DNA of 37,266 nt from Fragilaria crotonensis. Lineage: Eukaryota > Bacillariophyta > Fragilariophyceae > Fragilariales > Fragilariaceae. Every line of letters begins with the position of its first letter. The first letter of the stretch is position 1. Below are positions 20,724 to 29,997 of the stretch, in pieces. Below the pieces are notes generated by a model that searched no databases, was not told the DNA's origin, and saw nothing but the letters and a program-made list of their open reading frames with translations. The translations under genes were made by a program, and so were the position numbers. The stretch spans positions 1-37,266 of the forward strand of contig JAKSYS010000621.1 in assembly GCA_022925895.1 (NCBI GenBank), in the 5' to 3' direction.

Positions 20724-21164
20724 CAATTGTCTTCGCGGTCCATTGATCCGTTTGAGCCGTTCAACGGTGATCAAATTAAGCATGGCGTCAGTTGTGCCAG
20801 GAAATATCGATCCCCGGCATATATAAATATATGTCCTGGTGTCCAGCACTAAGCTGCACCCAATGGTTGTGCGAGTCGAATTCGCCCACGATGGTATGGG
20901 CATGGGTCAAGGCGCCCCTTGGGCCCCATCGAGGTTGTCAGATTCGGTTTGACATTCGGATGTACCGGGATACAGAGACCACCGGATACCCTCCCAGGCT
21001 ACATGCCCCATCAATCATGTTTGAGTTCACTGGAAGCGGGCAGTTCAAAGCATACCTAGGCATGATAATGGTCGAACAAAAACAACGTGATTTGAGAGTA
21101 TGCGAATCCCTCCTCCTGGGATGATCTACAAATCACGGAATAGCGAAAAGAGCATGGCGTCAAT
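20724..21164 (-). other. copia-1 5' leader, no gene seen
   Basis: This is untranslated DNA between the primer binding site and gag. No long frame with a recognisable product is present on either strand. Confidence 0.5.
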
Positions 21165-21169
21165 GCCCG

Positions 21170-21195
21170 TCCCAGAGCGTCTGGGTCTGATAAAC
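21170..21195 (-). promoter_or_regulatory. copia-1 primer binding site (tRNA anticodon-arm complement)
   Basis: Directly inside the 5' LTR, the plus strand reads as the middle of a tRNA: AGAGCGT (D-arm side), then GGGT-CTGATAA-AC (anticodon stem and loop, anticodon GAT). The RNA of the minus-strand element would therefore pair with a 5' half tRNA, as in Drosophila copia. The tRNA identity (Ile-like) is inference. Confidence 0.5.
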
Positions 21196-21360
21196 TGAGT
21201 AAAAACGGTCGTACAGGACATGGGAGACATGTGATAGCGTGACATCGTATAAAGCGTATTATATAGAAGAGTAAGCATAGAAGCGTACTTATCACCGAGC
21301 ACCAGTACACCGTTGGACTGTTACAGTGCTACGAGATCACAGTACGGGTACTTTAAATCA
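21196..21360 (-). repeat. copia-1 5' LTR
   Basis: This 165-bp copy differs at three positions from 14314-14478. It is followed on its outer side by GAAG (21361-21364), matching the bases before the other LTR. Confidence 0.9.
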
Positions 21361-21514
21361 GAAGAGTTTTGAAGCATATATGTATATGTTGAGATGTTCC
21401 AGATCTCTGCAACAGTACTTACACTTCCGGTGCGCAGTACCACGGTAAATCTACCAGCTAGTAGTTTGACAACACTATAAACCCTTGTTTGTTTTCCTCT
21501 CTGCAATGTTGTGA

Positions 21515-21868
21515 CTACTTTAGATTACTCCTATCAATCCTCCCAGACCTCTTGGTCTTACCAAATAGATCTTGCTTCTTGGAAGTAACCTTCTTAGCCT
21601 TGTTCTTCACTTCAATCCATGCATTTTCATTAATTATATTTCTCGCACCGTTGATTCCTTTCGCTTCGATCGTACCAGTTAATCTTGCATGTTGGACCTC
21701 ATCCGTAGGAATTCGTATTCCATTTACGAATCCCGAATAAATATTCTTGAACGAATCTTCCAGATTTCGCACGACTGTCGGTCGTGCGTACTGCACTGTC
21801 ATAGCAGTCCCGTTTCCACTGCTACTGTCGCTTGTCAGTAAACGCTTATCCTCGACATGTATATGCAT
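21515..21868 (-). CDS. Hypothetical protein, 117 residues
   Basis: The frame runs from ATG at 21866-21868 to a stop at 21515. The product is mixed-charge, with a Ser/Gly-rich N-terminus and a strongly basic C-terminus (VKNKAKKVTSKKQ, KTKRSGRIDRS). I recognise no domain, signal peptide or membrane segment. It lies about 150 bp outside the copia-1 5' LTR and diverges from the secreted repeat gene. It could be a small nuclear protein, a gene fragment or a chance frame. Confidence 0.35.
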   Translation of the reverse strand: MHIHVEDKRLLTSDSSSGNGTAMTVQYARPTVVRNLEDSFKNIYSGFVNGIRIPTDEVQHARLTGTIEAKGINGARNIINENAWIEVKNKAKKVTSKKQDLFGKTKRSGRIDRSNLK

Positions 21869-22472
21869 GCCTTTTGTACACTACCAGTTACCGGTACTAC
21901 GGAGTACCGTTGTTTCATGAAGAGATAAAGATGCCTCGTGGTAAACGAGCACGCCACGCCTCCTTCAGACCGCGCTTCAATAGGCTTGCGCGCAATACAA
22001 ATATTCACATATGAGGATTTTCTTCATACGCTCAAAATTCTCGAGTGAATCTTGTACACTTCGCTGTCAACAAATTTCCGGATGTCCTCGATGTCATACA
22101 ATGTTGTATGTATATTCAGAAGCATACGACTACTACTAGAGCACAAAAGACACAATCCGTATGACGTACGACCTATCATACGCATATGACCTATGACACT
22201 CGGTTTACATCATACTGTACTCTAGTAGAGTACTGTGAAGCAGTGTTTCAAAAACAGTATGCTACGTACGACCTGCTGGTTCTGTAGCTACCTTTAGGCT
22301 GCCGTATGTCCGACCTCCAGACATTCGAAGACCCAAACGTACAGCCTAAAATATCACCGATAGGAAAAATATGAACGACTGGTAAGGAATCTCCACGAAT
22401 CTTCTCCCTTCATCATTTTCTACACCCACACAATCATAAATTAAGAATTCAGTATATTCGACACTTCTCTTC
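21869..22472. promoter_or_regulatory. Upstream region of the secreted repeat gene
   Basis: No gene is supported. Between 22085 and 22320 short CATACGAC/TACGACCT-type motifs recur. The 60 bp before the ATG at 22473 are pyrimidine- and A/T-rich (tcttctccc, tttctacaccc, cttctcttc), as is common for leaders of unicellular algae. No TATA box is certain. Confidence 0.3.
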
Positions 22473-23264
22473 ATGAAGCTTACCATTATCTTCCTGATCC
22501 TCAGCCTTTCTGCTCAAGGTGTCTTGGCTGCCAAGGACCATGTTCGGGGCCTCAAGGGAGGATCAAAACCACGGAAGGATCTGAAGGCAACCACGGGTCC
22601 TAAGGGCGCTAACCCTGGGCGTGGCCTCGAGAGCGAGTCGAAGGCACCAAAGGCGACAAAGGAACCCAAGGAGGAACCTTCGGACGAGACGAAGGCTCCA
22701 AAGGCGACAAAGGAACCCAAGGAGGAATCTACGGACGACTCGAAGGCTCCAAAGGCAACAAAGGAACCCAAGGAGGAATCTACGGACGACTCGAAGGCTC
22801 CAAAGGCAACAAAGGAGCCCAAGGAGGAATCTACGGACGACTCGAAGGCTCCGAAGGCGACAAAGGAGCCCAAGGAGGAATCTACGGACGACTCGAAGGC
22901 TCCAAAGGCGACAAAGGAACCCAAGGAGGAATCTACGGACGACTCGAAGGCTCCAAAGGCGACAAAGGAACCCAAGGAGGATCCTACCGACGAGTCGAAG
23001 GCTCCAAAGGCGACAAAGGAACCCAAGGAGGATCCTACCGACGAGTCGAAGGCTCCAAAGGCGACAAAGGAACCCAAGGAGGATCCTACCGACGAGTCGA
23101 AGGCTCCAAAGGCGACAAAGGAACCCAAGGAGGATCCTACCGACGAGTCGAAGGCTCCAAAGGCGACAAAGGAACCCAAGGAGGTTATCCCTTCGCGTAG
23201 TCTCAAAGGCGTGTCGAAGGCACCAAAGGCGACAAAGGCTCCTAGAGGTCCTCCTCCGAGTTAG
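22473..23264 (+). CDS. Secreted lysine-cluster repeat protein, silaffin-like candidate
   Basis: The 263-residue product starts with a clear signal peptide (hydrophobic core about 4-16, cleavage after VLA near residue 19). The mature part has three RXL motifs (RGL 25-27, RGL 50-52, RSL 242-244); RXL is the processing motif of several diatom silica-associated precursors. Eleven 17-residue repeats follow, with core KAPKATKEPKE, so lysines fall at every third position (KxxKxxKxxK). They are joined by acidic, Ser/Thr-containing linkers in two blocks: ESTDD (five units), then DPTDE (four). No membrane segment or cysteine-rich domain is present, and the chain should be disordered and zwitterionic. 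Function is inferred: a cell-wall, silica-associated or adhesive protein. There is one continuous exon, a clean ATG in an A/T-rich leader, and no lesion, so the gene looks functional. Confidence 0.8.
   Translation: MKLTIIFLILSLSAQGVLAAKDHVRGLKGGSKPRKDLKATTGPKGANPGRGLESESKAPKATKEPKEEPSDETKAPKATKEPKEESTDDSKAPKATKEPKEESTDDSKAPKATKEPKEESTDDSKAPKATKEPKEESTDDSKAPKATKEPKEESTDDSKAPKATKEPKEDPTDESKAPKATKEPKEDPTDESKAPKATKEPKEDPTDESKAPKATKEPKEDPTDESKAPKATKEPKEVIPSRSLKGVSKAPKATKAPRGPPPS
22638..23183 (+). repeat. 51-bp coding minisatellite
   Basis: About 10.7 units of 51 bp (17 codons) lie inside the secreted repeat gene. Units within each subtype block are almost identical at the DNA level, including synonymous positions, which points to recent tandem amplification or gene conversion. 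The unit length keeps all frames open, producing long false frames on both strands. Confidence 0.9.
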
Positions 23265-23923
23265 GTCAGAATTCTCGTTACATCATGTAAGAGGCGTGTG
23301 GAGACAGTACGGACAGTCGAGGGTGCTTCGTTCGTGCGATCGCTGGTATGATTCGAGGTCAGCGCATTCCCGTAAAACTTACTCTACTCGCAGTGAAATA
23401 TATATATTATAGTATCTTGACTTCATCATTTAAGCAGACTCTTTTGACAGTCAAAACCCGAGCCCTGCGCCTCCATATAAACAATCAACCGAAAACCGAA
23501 CCCCTCCGTCATGTGCTATATTGACAGGATGAACCTCAAATCATGCGAAGCCAATAAAACTACTTCAATTACTTTGTAACCTGATCGACCAAATTCGCTC
23601 AGTTTCTCAGCGTCTGGTCATTTTCGTTAATTTTTCGGTTTATTTTTCGTTCCTTAAAACGTCTAACATTTTTGTCGATTGTGAGAAGTTTATGTGATGA
23701 CAACGTCTTGACCTCCTTTTGCCTTGAGCCTTGACCTTGAACGATACAGACATACAGTACGTGATACAAATCTCGTTTCCCTCGCATCCTCCAACGCAGT
23801 GTTGTAGCTATTTTAGGCCGCTTGTGTGGACAAAACACGAAAACGAAACTGAATCGCAGGGCACTTCCATTTTTGTGTACAACCTCCAATACAGCGTTCC
23901 TACGTGAAAACTTGTACTTTATT

Positions 23924-24063
23924 GTACTTTTGGACTTTCAAAAGTACATAACCCGGACCTTAAACCCGGAAACAATGTTCTTTTGTTTCCGGGTTTTGTA
24001 CTTTCAAAAGCACAAAAATTATCGATGTTAGGCGAACCCGGATAGTACTTTTTGTGCTTTTTG
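23924..24063. repeat. Foldback cluster with perfect 14-bp and 9-bp hairpins
   Basis: GTACTTTTG (23924-23932) pairs with CAAAAGTAC (23939-23947). AAACCCGGAAACAA (23962-23975) pairs perfectly with TTGTTTCCGGGTTT (23983-23996) across a 7-base loop. A further GTACTTTTTGTGCTTTTTGC follows at 24045. The nesting suggests a foldback or MITE-like insertion. Confidence 0.7.
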
Positions 24064-24365
24064 CATATTATTTGGGGTGTGTCGGTTGAATGAAGCGGCG
24101 ACTTCGTTGTTCGGATGTAATAGTACTACTCTAAAAGCTCCAACAATTACAACACCAAAAACTGTGCAGCATCATGTCTATTTGTATTAGAGTGGTTAAC
24201 AACCTTGCCTTTTACGTTGGACCCTTTTGTTGCTATTGTGCAATTAATCATCATTTTGGTGGAGTCATGACTGCAGTCGTGATTCGTTTTCGTCAAACTC
24301 GTTGTTTTTTCATTGCCATCATGAACGCATGCGATGGATCATCATTCTCGTTTGCATTCGCGTCT

Positions 24366-24647
24366 TCAGTCCCGTTTTTTCTCATTCGCTCTCATTCTTG
24401 TTCTGGTCATTGAGCTGTAGTCCTTTACACTATCAATCAACTTTTGGATTTTATATGATAGATTGATTGTTTTTCTGTTTTCTTTGTCAAACTGTCTTCT
24501 TGTTGCCATCATTGTTGCCGTTGCCGTTGTATCAATCAATTTTTGTTGTTGTTCTTGAGTCACATCTTCCTTCAACACATTCAATCGATTGATGTGCCAT
24601 TGCCATTGTCCAAAGGGACTACCTCCCCCATCGTTTGACGGGTCCAC
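24366..24647 (-). CDS. Hypothetical small protein, 93 residues, weak
   Basis: The frame starts at ATG 24645-24647. The product begins DPSNDGGGSPFGQWQW and continues as a charged helical segment with a Gln run and Thr/Ala repeats that mirror the trinucleotide repeats on this DNA. There is no known domain. The frame could be a gene remnant or chance; neighbouring DNA gives no support. Confidence 0.2.
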   Translation of the reverse strand: MDPSNDGGGSPFGQWQWHINRLNVLKEDVTQEQQQKLIDTTATATMMATRRQFDKENRKTINLSYKIQKLIDSVKDYSSMTRTRMRANEKKRD

Positions 24648-25156
24648 TCAATTCGAATAACAACAAGCGGTATGCCTGTAATTTTTTGTATAGACCCTAC
24701 TTCTTGCTTTGTATTTAGACTCTTGCACATAGTACGTAGATTTGTATTTAGGACTGTTTCCTTTTATGAACACTAATCGTGTAGTAAAATAGCATTTTAT
24801 TAAGATTCTGAGAATTTTATAAGTACTTTGTTCCAACTACCATGAACACCACCCTGTAATCAATAAGTAAACCGCTATGAAGCTCGTGTTTTGGGACCTT
24901 GTTAAGCTTCAATCCGTCAGCTTGTGGTAAAGTAGCCTTTTGTTTACATTCACAACAATTAAGTAATTATTTTGTGCCATCGTCCATTTAGTAGACGTCC
25001 ACTTCATCAGTAACCTCATTTCGACGTGAAGGAACTGATACTCCACTACTAGCTAGACAAGCAAGACGAGGAGGGATTTGGATGAACCCCAAAACGTCTT
25101 TCATAATGAAATTGCAAAAGTCAAAATTTCATTTTGGTGCTTCGGGGTGTGACCCA

Positions 25157-25606
25157 TGAGAATCCAAACCGTGATCAGCCGTCGGTTGTGCCGCGCTCGC
25201 TGGGGAGCGGTGTTATGCACAGGACGACGGCGAGGAGGGCGCGTTGTGAATGATGGGAGAAACGTTCGTTCTTGAGGAGGCCAACGATGCACAGCGAGCC
25301 AGATGAGTTCGATAACGATGCGTTGTACGGTTTGGAAGCGGAGAATTAAAGGGTATTCCTACCTCGTTACCCTTACGATCCTCAGAGACCGGCAAGAGTG
25401 CGATTGAGATGTAGAATAGTCGATGCTAATAAAGTTGTGAGCGGAGTCCGAGAGGTACTCCGCTGGTTAAACTATAATAGTAGTATGCATGCGTGAATTG
25501 TACGTGAGTCACAGGAAGGGAATAAGTGTGACTCGACCACGTACGGAGATGGATAAAGGTAGACTGTACGGATAGGCAGCGGTACAGTAGTCGATGTGCA
25601 CGAACA
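25157..25606 (-). repeat. copia-2 3' LTR
   Basis: This 450-bp copy begins (plus strand) TGAGAATCC and ends GTGCACGAACA. An internal GCGGAGT/ACTCCGC stem near 25440 may mark the transcript end region. Differences from the partner LTR are one base near 25261 and two near 25346. Confidence 0.95.
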
Positions 25607-25619
25607 CACTCCCCCATTG
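25607..25619 (-). promoter_or_regulatory. copia-2 polypurine tract
   Basis: The minus strand reads CAATGGGGGAGTG immediately before the LTR start TGTTCG, as expected for the plus-strand primer. Confidence 0.75.
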
Positions 25620-25673
25620 TCAACAATAGAGATGTGGCAATGAGCAACAGGAGTGCATGATGCAGGTGACAGT

Positions 25674-28600
25674 TCAGACAGTTTGACATTTCCATGGAGC
25701 ACCATAATGTCCCATCAGACGACGTACGTGACGATGATGGAGCGTAGAGCCGAGTGATTTAGTCAGAGAATCGGCGGAATTCATGATACCCGGGATATGT
25801 GCGAGGATGATCTCGCGGTTAGCCTTCCATTCCTGAACAGCGAAGTGTTGGATGTCGATATGGCGTGATCGTGGTGTAGGGCGACTGGCGTTGATCATGA
25901 GGATGGCGGCAGCGTTGTCTTCATAGAGCGTTGTAGGCTCGTGCTGCGTATATCCAAGTTCGGCAAGAATGGATCGAAGATATTTTGCAATCTTGGCGGC
26001 GTGCACAGCAGCAAGGAATTCTGCCTCGGTGGAGCTGGTGGAAACAGTAGGCTGTATCTTGGACTTGTAAGCCAAAGGGCCCCCGGAAAACATGAATACG
26101 ATGCCAGTGATGGAGCGACGAGTCTTTAGATCGGTGGCATGCGCTGCATCAACATATCCGGCAAGGAGCGTTGGTTGAGATGGTTCCGGGAACGATGGGA
26201 GCATCGGGTCGGAGGGGAGCGGCTGAAAAGTACCAACAGGCAGAGAGGATAGCAGCTTTGAACGCCAATAGTAAAGGCCCCACGATTTGGTCATTCTCAA
26301 ATATCGTGCGACTCGACGAAGGGCGTCGTAATGGATTTTTGCTGGGCGGTCCGAGAAACGAGCGAGCGTGGTGACGGCATATCCGATATCGGGTCGTGCA
26401 ACCACATAGGCATAAATAAGGGCACCGAGGACACTCCGGTAGGAGAAGCCTGCAACAGTTTCCAAAGCAGCGTGCTCCGGGGTGCCATCCATAGGAGAAG
26501 TTTCATAGTCCGCGAAGAGTTGTTGGATCGTCGACGAAGAGATTGGTTCGATGGGCTTGGTATCGGTATCGCGAGATCCAGAAGCTGACCATCCGTAGTG
26601 TGTCAATAACTTATCGATATATGTTTCACAGGACACCTTAATATATCGATCCGTTTGTTCCACATCCACGCCATTGAAAGAATCGAGAACGCCTTCGTCG
26701 CGAAGATCGATGCCGTCCTCAAGACAAATCGTTCGGACAAGGTCGCGAATGACTTCGGGGTCGACACATCCTATAGCCATGTCGTCGACTTGACGGCAGA
26801 TCAACATACGATGTCCCTTGTAAACTCCTTGGTATAAACTTCGTTCATGGGTGGTGGATTTGAAACCATGACGTGCGATGACGCGATTGACGAAGCGTTC
26901 CCAAAGTGCACCGGATTCAGGGTGTCCCTGAAGGGCGTGCTGGACCGGCAGGACCATATCCCGTGAGACAGCAACACCGTGACGCGCCATGTACCAGTCG
27001 GCGTATTGATCGTCAATGTAGACGAACGTAGGTTGGTCTGGAGGAGGGGAGTTGGCGTAAGCATTGGTGGCGTCGACCTTCAGACCGATGAAACCTTCGT
27101 GTGCACATAGAGCGAAGAATAAACGCATGCAAGGTTGCTCGATACACGAGGAGTACGTGTTGGCTAACTTGAGTTGCGGCGCGGCCCGGGGGGATCCGTC
27201 GCAACAGTTGCGAGCCTTACGTGTACCGTCGGCCTTTATGGAATAATTCCAATGTTGACGAAGAATGATGGCGTCTTTGGGGGGAAGACACGGTGACCCG
27301 TACATATCCTGTTTGGCCATGGAGTCGAGTTGTTTGAACTCGCCTTCTTGCCACTGGTCCCAGTTGGTTAAACGCATTAACCTCCGACGCGTGAAGCTTC
27401 CAAGCGCTTGCTCTTCAGGTGTGCCATAACTGGTAGTATTGAGCGACCGCATAACGAGAGGGGAGCAGCCGTCAGATGATGATTGATCGACATCCTTCAA
27501 AGAGTTGGTGGGCCCGGAGAGAATCGAATTGATCACGCGGAGCTGGTCGACGGACAAATGGATTGGATTGTCTTGTCGTCGATTGGCCACAGGGATGTAG
27601 CGATCAGGAGCAAAAACGATCCGGAAAGACGTATCGTCGGATGCTGCAACCATCTTCAACGCAGACACAGCAGATTCTGAAGTAAAAATGGGTGTATCAT
27701 TGATCGAAACGACAAACGCTCCGATATACTTTCGACGTGCATTTTTGATGCGTCCCGCAGAGGTGTGCGGGACGATGCCAGAGACATACGCGCGTTTGCG
27801 TATATGACATTCGGACACTTCAAAACCCAGAGTAGGATGGTCACATCTTATCTCGGGGGACAAAACGTCGAGGCGATCAAAAGGGTCGTCGGAGATGGAG
27901 AGGTCCAACGGAGACAAGTCAAGCAAATCAGGAGCAATAGAACCGTCGCCATTGAGCTGGCGCAAAAGCTGAACGTTGGGTGGAGGTTTGTCTGCAATGT
28001 CGTTCATACCCTCATCAAATCGAGCATGAGTGGCGGTTTTCACGATCGCGCTTTCCACATCATAATAATACAGGATTTTCAAAGATCGTGAATAACCCAA
28101 AAAGATGCCGAGCCGGGAGTTTGAAACAAGTTTGCCGTATCGTGCCGAGGTAGGTCGAACATGCACACGGCACCCAAAAGTCCTCAATTTGGACAGATTC
28201 GGCAGTTCGGAGCCGCACATCTCGTAAGGACTGGATATACGAGTGCCGTGTGGGACAAAGTTGTATAAACGCAGATAGTGATAGAAAGCATATGGCCAGA
28301 AAGTCGGGCGTAAGTTCGCACCGGACAGCATGGAGCGCAAGGCGTCACCAATGGTTTGATGAGGCCGTTCACCAGGACCATTTTGGTTGGATGAGTCGGG
28401 GCCCGTCAACTCCACTGTGTAGCCGAAATTCGAGAACGTCTGGTGAACATCGCGACTCTTTCCAAGCTCTCCTCCTCCATCCATGCGCACGTATTTGTTT
28501 GTGCAACCCGGAGAGTTGTTGGCCAGCCAACTGTTAATCCATTCAATTGGAGGGGCTTTTGATGCAAAGGCTCGACCATAGAGTCGACCACTGAAGTGAT

Positions 28601-29195
28601 CGGTGATTAAAGCGTAGCACGTTTCTCCATTCAAGCCCACCAAGTTATGATGCCGCTTCTTGTCGCTGCTCTTTTGGACCATAAAACCAAAGTCAATCGA
28701 TATACCTTGATTACAGATCGTGGATCGCATGATCGTGGCGTTCCCAGAAGGTTGCTTTCGGAGCTTTGCGGCGAGACAAATTGGGCATTCTTCGAGCGCA
28801 TTGGGAAGCGCAAACTCTGGCATCCCTTTTACGAAACGGTGCATGGTAGACAGACGACGAAAGTTGAGATGTCCCAATCGCTGATGCCACAACATGCGAA
28901 GCGCCGATCGAGAGAGGGAGCGAACAAGATAATTGCTGGTGATCAGCGTATCTTCGTTGGATTCGCCTTCAGTTTGGGAGGTATCAGGTCCCTCTTTGAC
29001 TGGCTCACGTTTGGTCAGTGGTGGGGAACCAACGACATTACATATAACATCTGGTGGGTCGAACAATGTGTTCGTTGTCGGGCCCGAAGTTGCCATTGTT
29101 TCCTGCGGTGACGATAAGATGATTGATTCATCCTCGGCAATCGCCCCGCACCCATGTTGTTCTGGCCCTTTATTGTCAGTGGGTAAACCTGACAA
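25674..29195 (-). CDS. copia-2 Pol: integrase, PDZ-like segment, RT, RNase H
   Basis: This is a 1173-residue uninterrupted frame. The upstream limit is a TTG, so its true N-terminus lies in the preceding protease frame. Integrase has the HHCC zinc site (WHQRLGH ... CPIC, residues 103-140) and catalytic D168, D239 and E276. Residues 455-531 resemble a PDZ fold (LGFEVSE, YVSGIVPHTSAGR, GAFVVSINDTPIF, FRIVFAPD), placed between integrase and RT. RT shows DATNAY near 708-713 and QVDD at 802-805 instead of YVDD. RNase H is complete (GYVDAAHA, SSTEAEFLA, YEDNAAAI, DSLTKSLG). All catalytic residues appear present. The PDZ-like call rests on sequence pattern only. Confidence 0.9.
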   Translation of the reverse strand: MSGLPTDNKGPEQHGCGAIAEDESIILSSPQETMATSGPTTNTLFDPPDVICNVVGSPPLTKREPVKEGPDTSQTEGESNEDTLITSNYLVRSLSRSALRMLWHQRLGHLNFRRLSTMHRFVKGMPEFALPNALEECPICLAAKLRKQPSGNATIMRSTICNQGISIDFGFMVQKSSDKKRHHNLVGLNGETCYALITDHFSGRLYGRAFASKAPPIEWINSWLANNSPGCTNKYVRMDGGGELGKSRDVHQTFSNFGYTVELTGPDSSNQNGPGERPHQTIGDALRSMLSGANLRPTFWPYAFYHYLRLYNFVPHGTRISSPYEMCGSELPNLSKLRTFGCRVHVRPTSARYGKLVSNSRLGIFLGYSRSLKILYYYDVESAIVKTATHARFDEGMNDIADKPPPNVQLLRQLNGDGSIAPDLLDLSPLDLSISDDPFDRLDVLSPEIRCDHPTLGFEVSECHIRKRAYVSGIVPHTSAGRIKNARRKYIGAFVVSINDTPIFTSESAVSALKMVAASDDTSFRIVFAPDRYIPVANRRQDNPIHLSVDQLRVINSILSGPTNSLKDVDQSSSDGCSPLVMRSLNTTSYGTPEEQALGSFTRRRLMRLTNWDQWQEGEFKQLDSMAKQDMYGSPCLPPKDAIILRQHWNYSIKADGTRKARNCCDGSPRAAPQLKLANTYSSCIEQPCMRLFFALCAHEGFIGLKVDATNAYANSPPPDQPTFVYIDDQYADWYMARHGVAVSRDMVLPVQHALQGHPESGALWERFVNRVIARHGFKSTTHERSLYQGVYKGHRMLICRQVDDMAIGCVDPEVIRDLVRTICLEDGIDLRDEGVLDSFNGVDVEQTDRYIKVSCETYIDKLLTHYGWSASGSRDTDTKPIEPISSSTIQQLFADYETSPMDGTPEHAALETVAGFSYRSVLGALIYAYVVARPDIGYAVTTLARFSDRPAKIHYDALRRVARYLRMTKSWGLYYWRSKLLSSLPVGTFQPLPSDPMLPSFPEPSQPTLLAGYVDAAHATDLKTRRSITGIVFMFSGGPLAYKSKIQPTVSTSSTEAEFLAAVHAAKIAKYLRSILAELGYTQHEPTTLYEDNAAAILMINASRPTPRSRHIDIQHFAVQEWKANREIILAHIPGIMNSADSLTKSLGSTLHHRHVRRLMGHYGAPWKCQTV

Positions 29196-29200
29196 TGGGC

Positions 29201-29997
29201 CTACCGAAAATCCGGTTTCAAGTATTGATCACGACAAGTGTGGCACGATGCCCCGTTCGAGACCACCGGTGGTGGTTCGTGACACGCTTGACATGTCATA
29301 CCATCGGTGGGGTCAATGACCTGAGGAGTCGATGTGTTCGGAGCGTGGTCCGAACACAGGCGATGGACACGGGTCGGCCATGGGGGAATGGCAGCGAGGT
29401 GTTGCTCGTCATTTGGGAGAATCAGAGCTTCAGTAAAGGTAAGACCACCACGCTTGGAGATCGGTTGGATTGAAATGTAGACATCCTGACTGCGGCGGAG
29501 ACGATGAGGGAAATGAATGAATCCCGCCAAGTCCAAATGGCTCGATGTGTGATAGCTCGAGGTGTTAAGCTGTCGGGAAATCGCGGAATGCGAGATGATG
29601 ACACCGGGGATAGTGGGAGTGTGATATGTTCGCACAAAGACGAATGATGTGGCTCCCCCAGTCCCACGATTGTCGGTAGGCACACACAGAAAACCAACGC
29701 CGAGGGGACGATGAACATGATTGCCCGCGTCAAAAGGCAAACACTGGAATTATTGAGCGGCCGATACGCGAAGAGTAGGTTCTTGTCGTTCACGGTACAT
29801 GCCATCGACCCATTGTCAGCGTGTGCGTAGGTTGAAGCCGTAGGGACATTGTAGGTTGCAGCCAAACGACGTACGGACAAAGGGTCAAGGACGTCAGCGG
29901 AGTCGGACGGAGCGATGATGGACGCCATTGTCGTAGAGTTGATTCCCTCAACCCCAAGGATCTGGACGGAGTGGATCGACAAAGATGAAAAACAACC
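29201..29997 (-). pseudogene. copia-2 protease region with two one-base frameshifts
   Basis: The frame continues in phase from gag across TAA. It contains the protease-like AHADNGSMA segment (near 29815-29840), then shifts near 29740 before FDAGNHVHRPLGVG, and shifts again near 29205 (KPDF / VGPLSG) into the Pol frame. At both places restoring sense needs one extra T in a run of four Ts on the coding strand. These could be real deletions or homopolymer errors in the assembly. The aspartic site is atypical (ADNGS rather than DTG/DSG), a form I associate with this diatom copia clade. Confidence 0.7.

Larger units (their letters stand above)
14314..21360 (-). mobile_element. copia-1: Ty1/copia retrotransposon, diatom type
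   Basis: Two 165-bp direct repeats (14314-14478 and 21196-21360) begin TGAGTAAAAAC and end TTAAATCA, so they have TG...CA termini, and they differ at only three positions. The flanks share GAAG (14310-14313 and 21361-21364), a probable short target duplication. Inside, on the minus strand, come gag, protease, integrase, reverse transcriptase and RNase H in copia order. A purine tract abuts the 3' LTR and a tRNA-like primer site abuts the 5' LTR. The element carries one gag frameshift, in-frame stops and one pol frameshift, and is inactive as it stands. Confidence 0.85.
23265..25151. other. Gene-poor AT-rich stretch with foldback sequences
   Basis: I see no convincing gene apart from the weak ORF at 24366-24647. 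The stretch holds the hairpin cluster at 23924-24063, GTT-type trinucleotide runs near 24500-24560, and scattered palindromes. A purine/pyrimidine-poor AT region at 24650-25050 shows nothing further. Confidence 0.4.

Noticed and set aside
22514..23412. Long antisense and second-frame ORFs over the secreted repeat gene
   Set aside because: A 51-bp unit keeps every frame open. Only the frame from 22473 has a signal peptide and a sensible stop.
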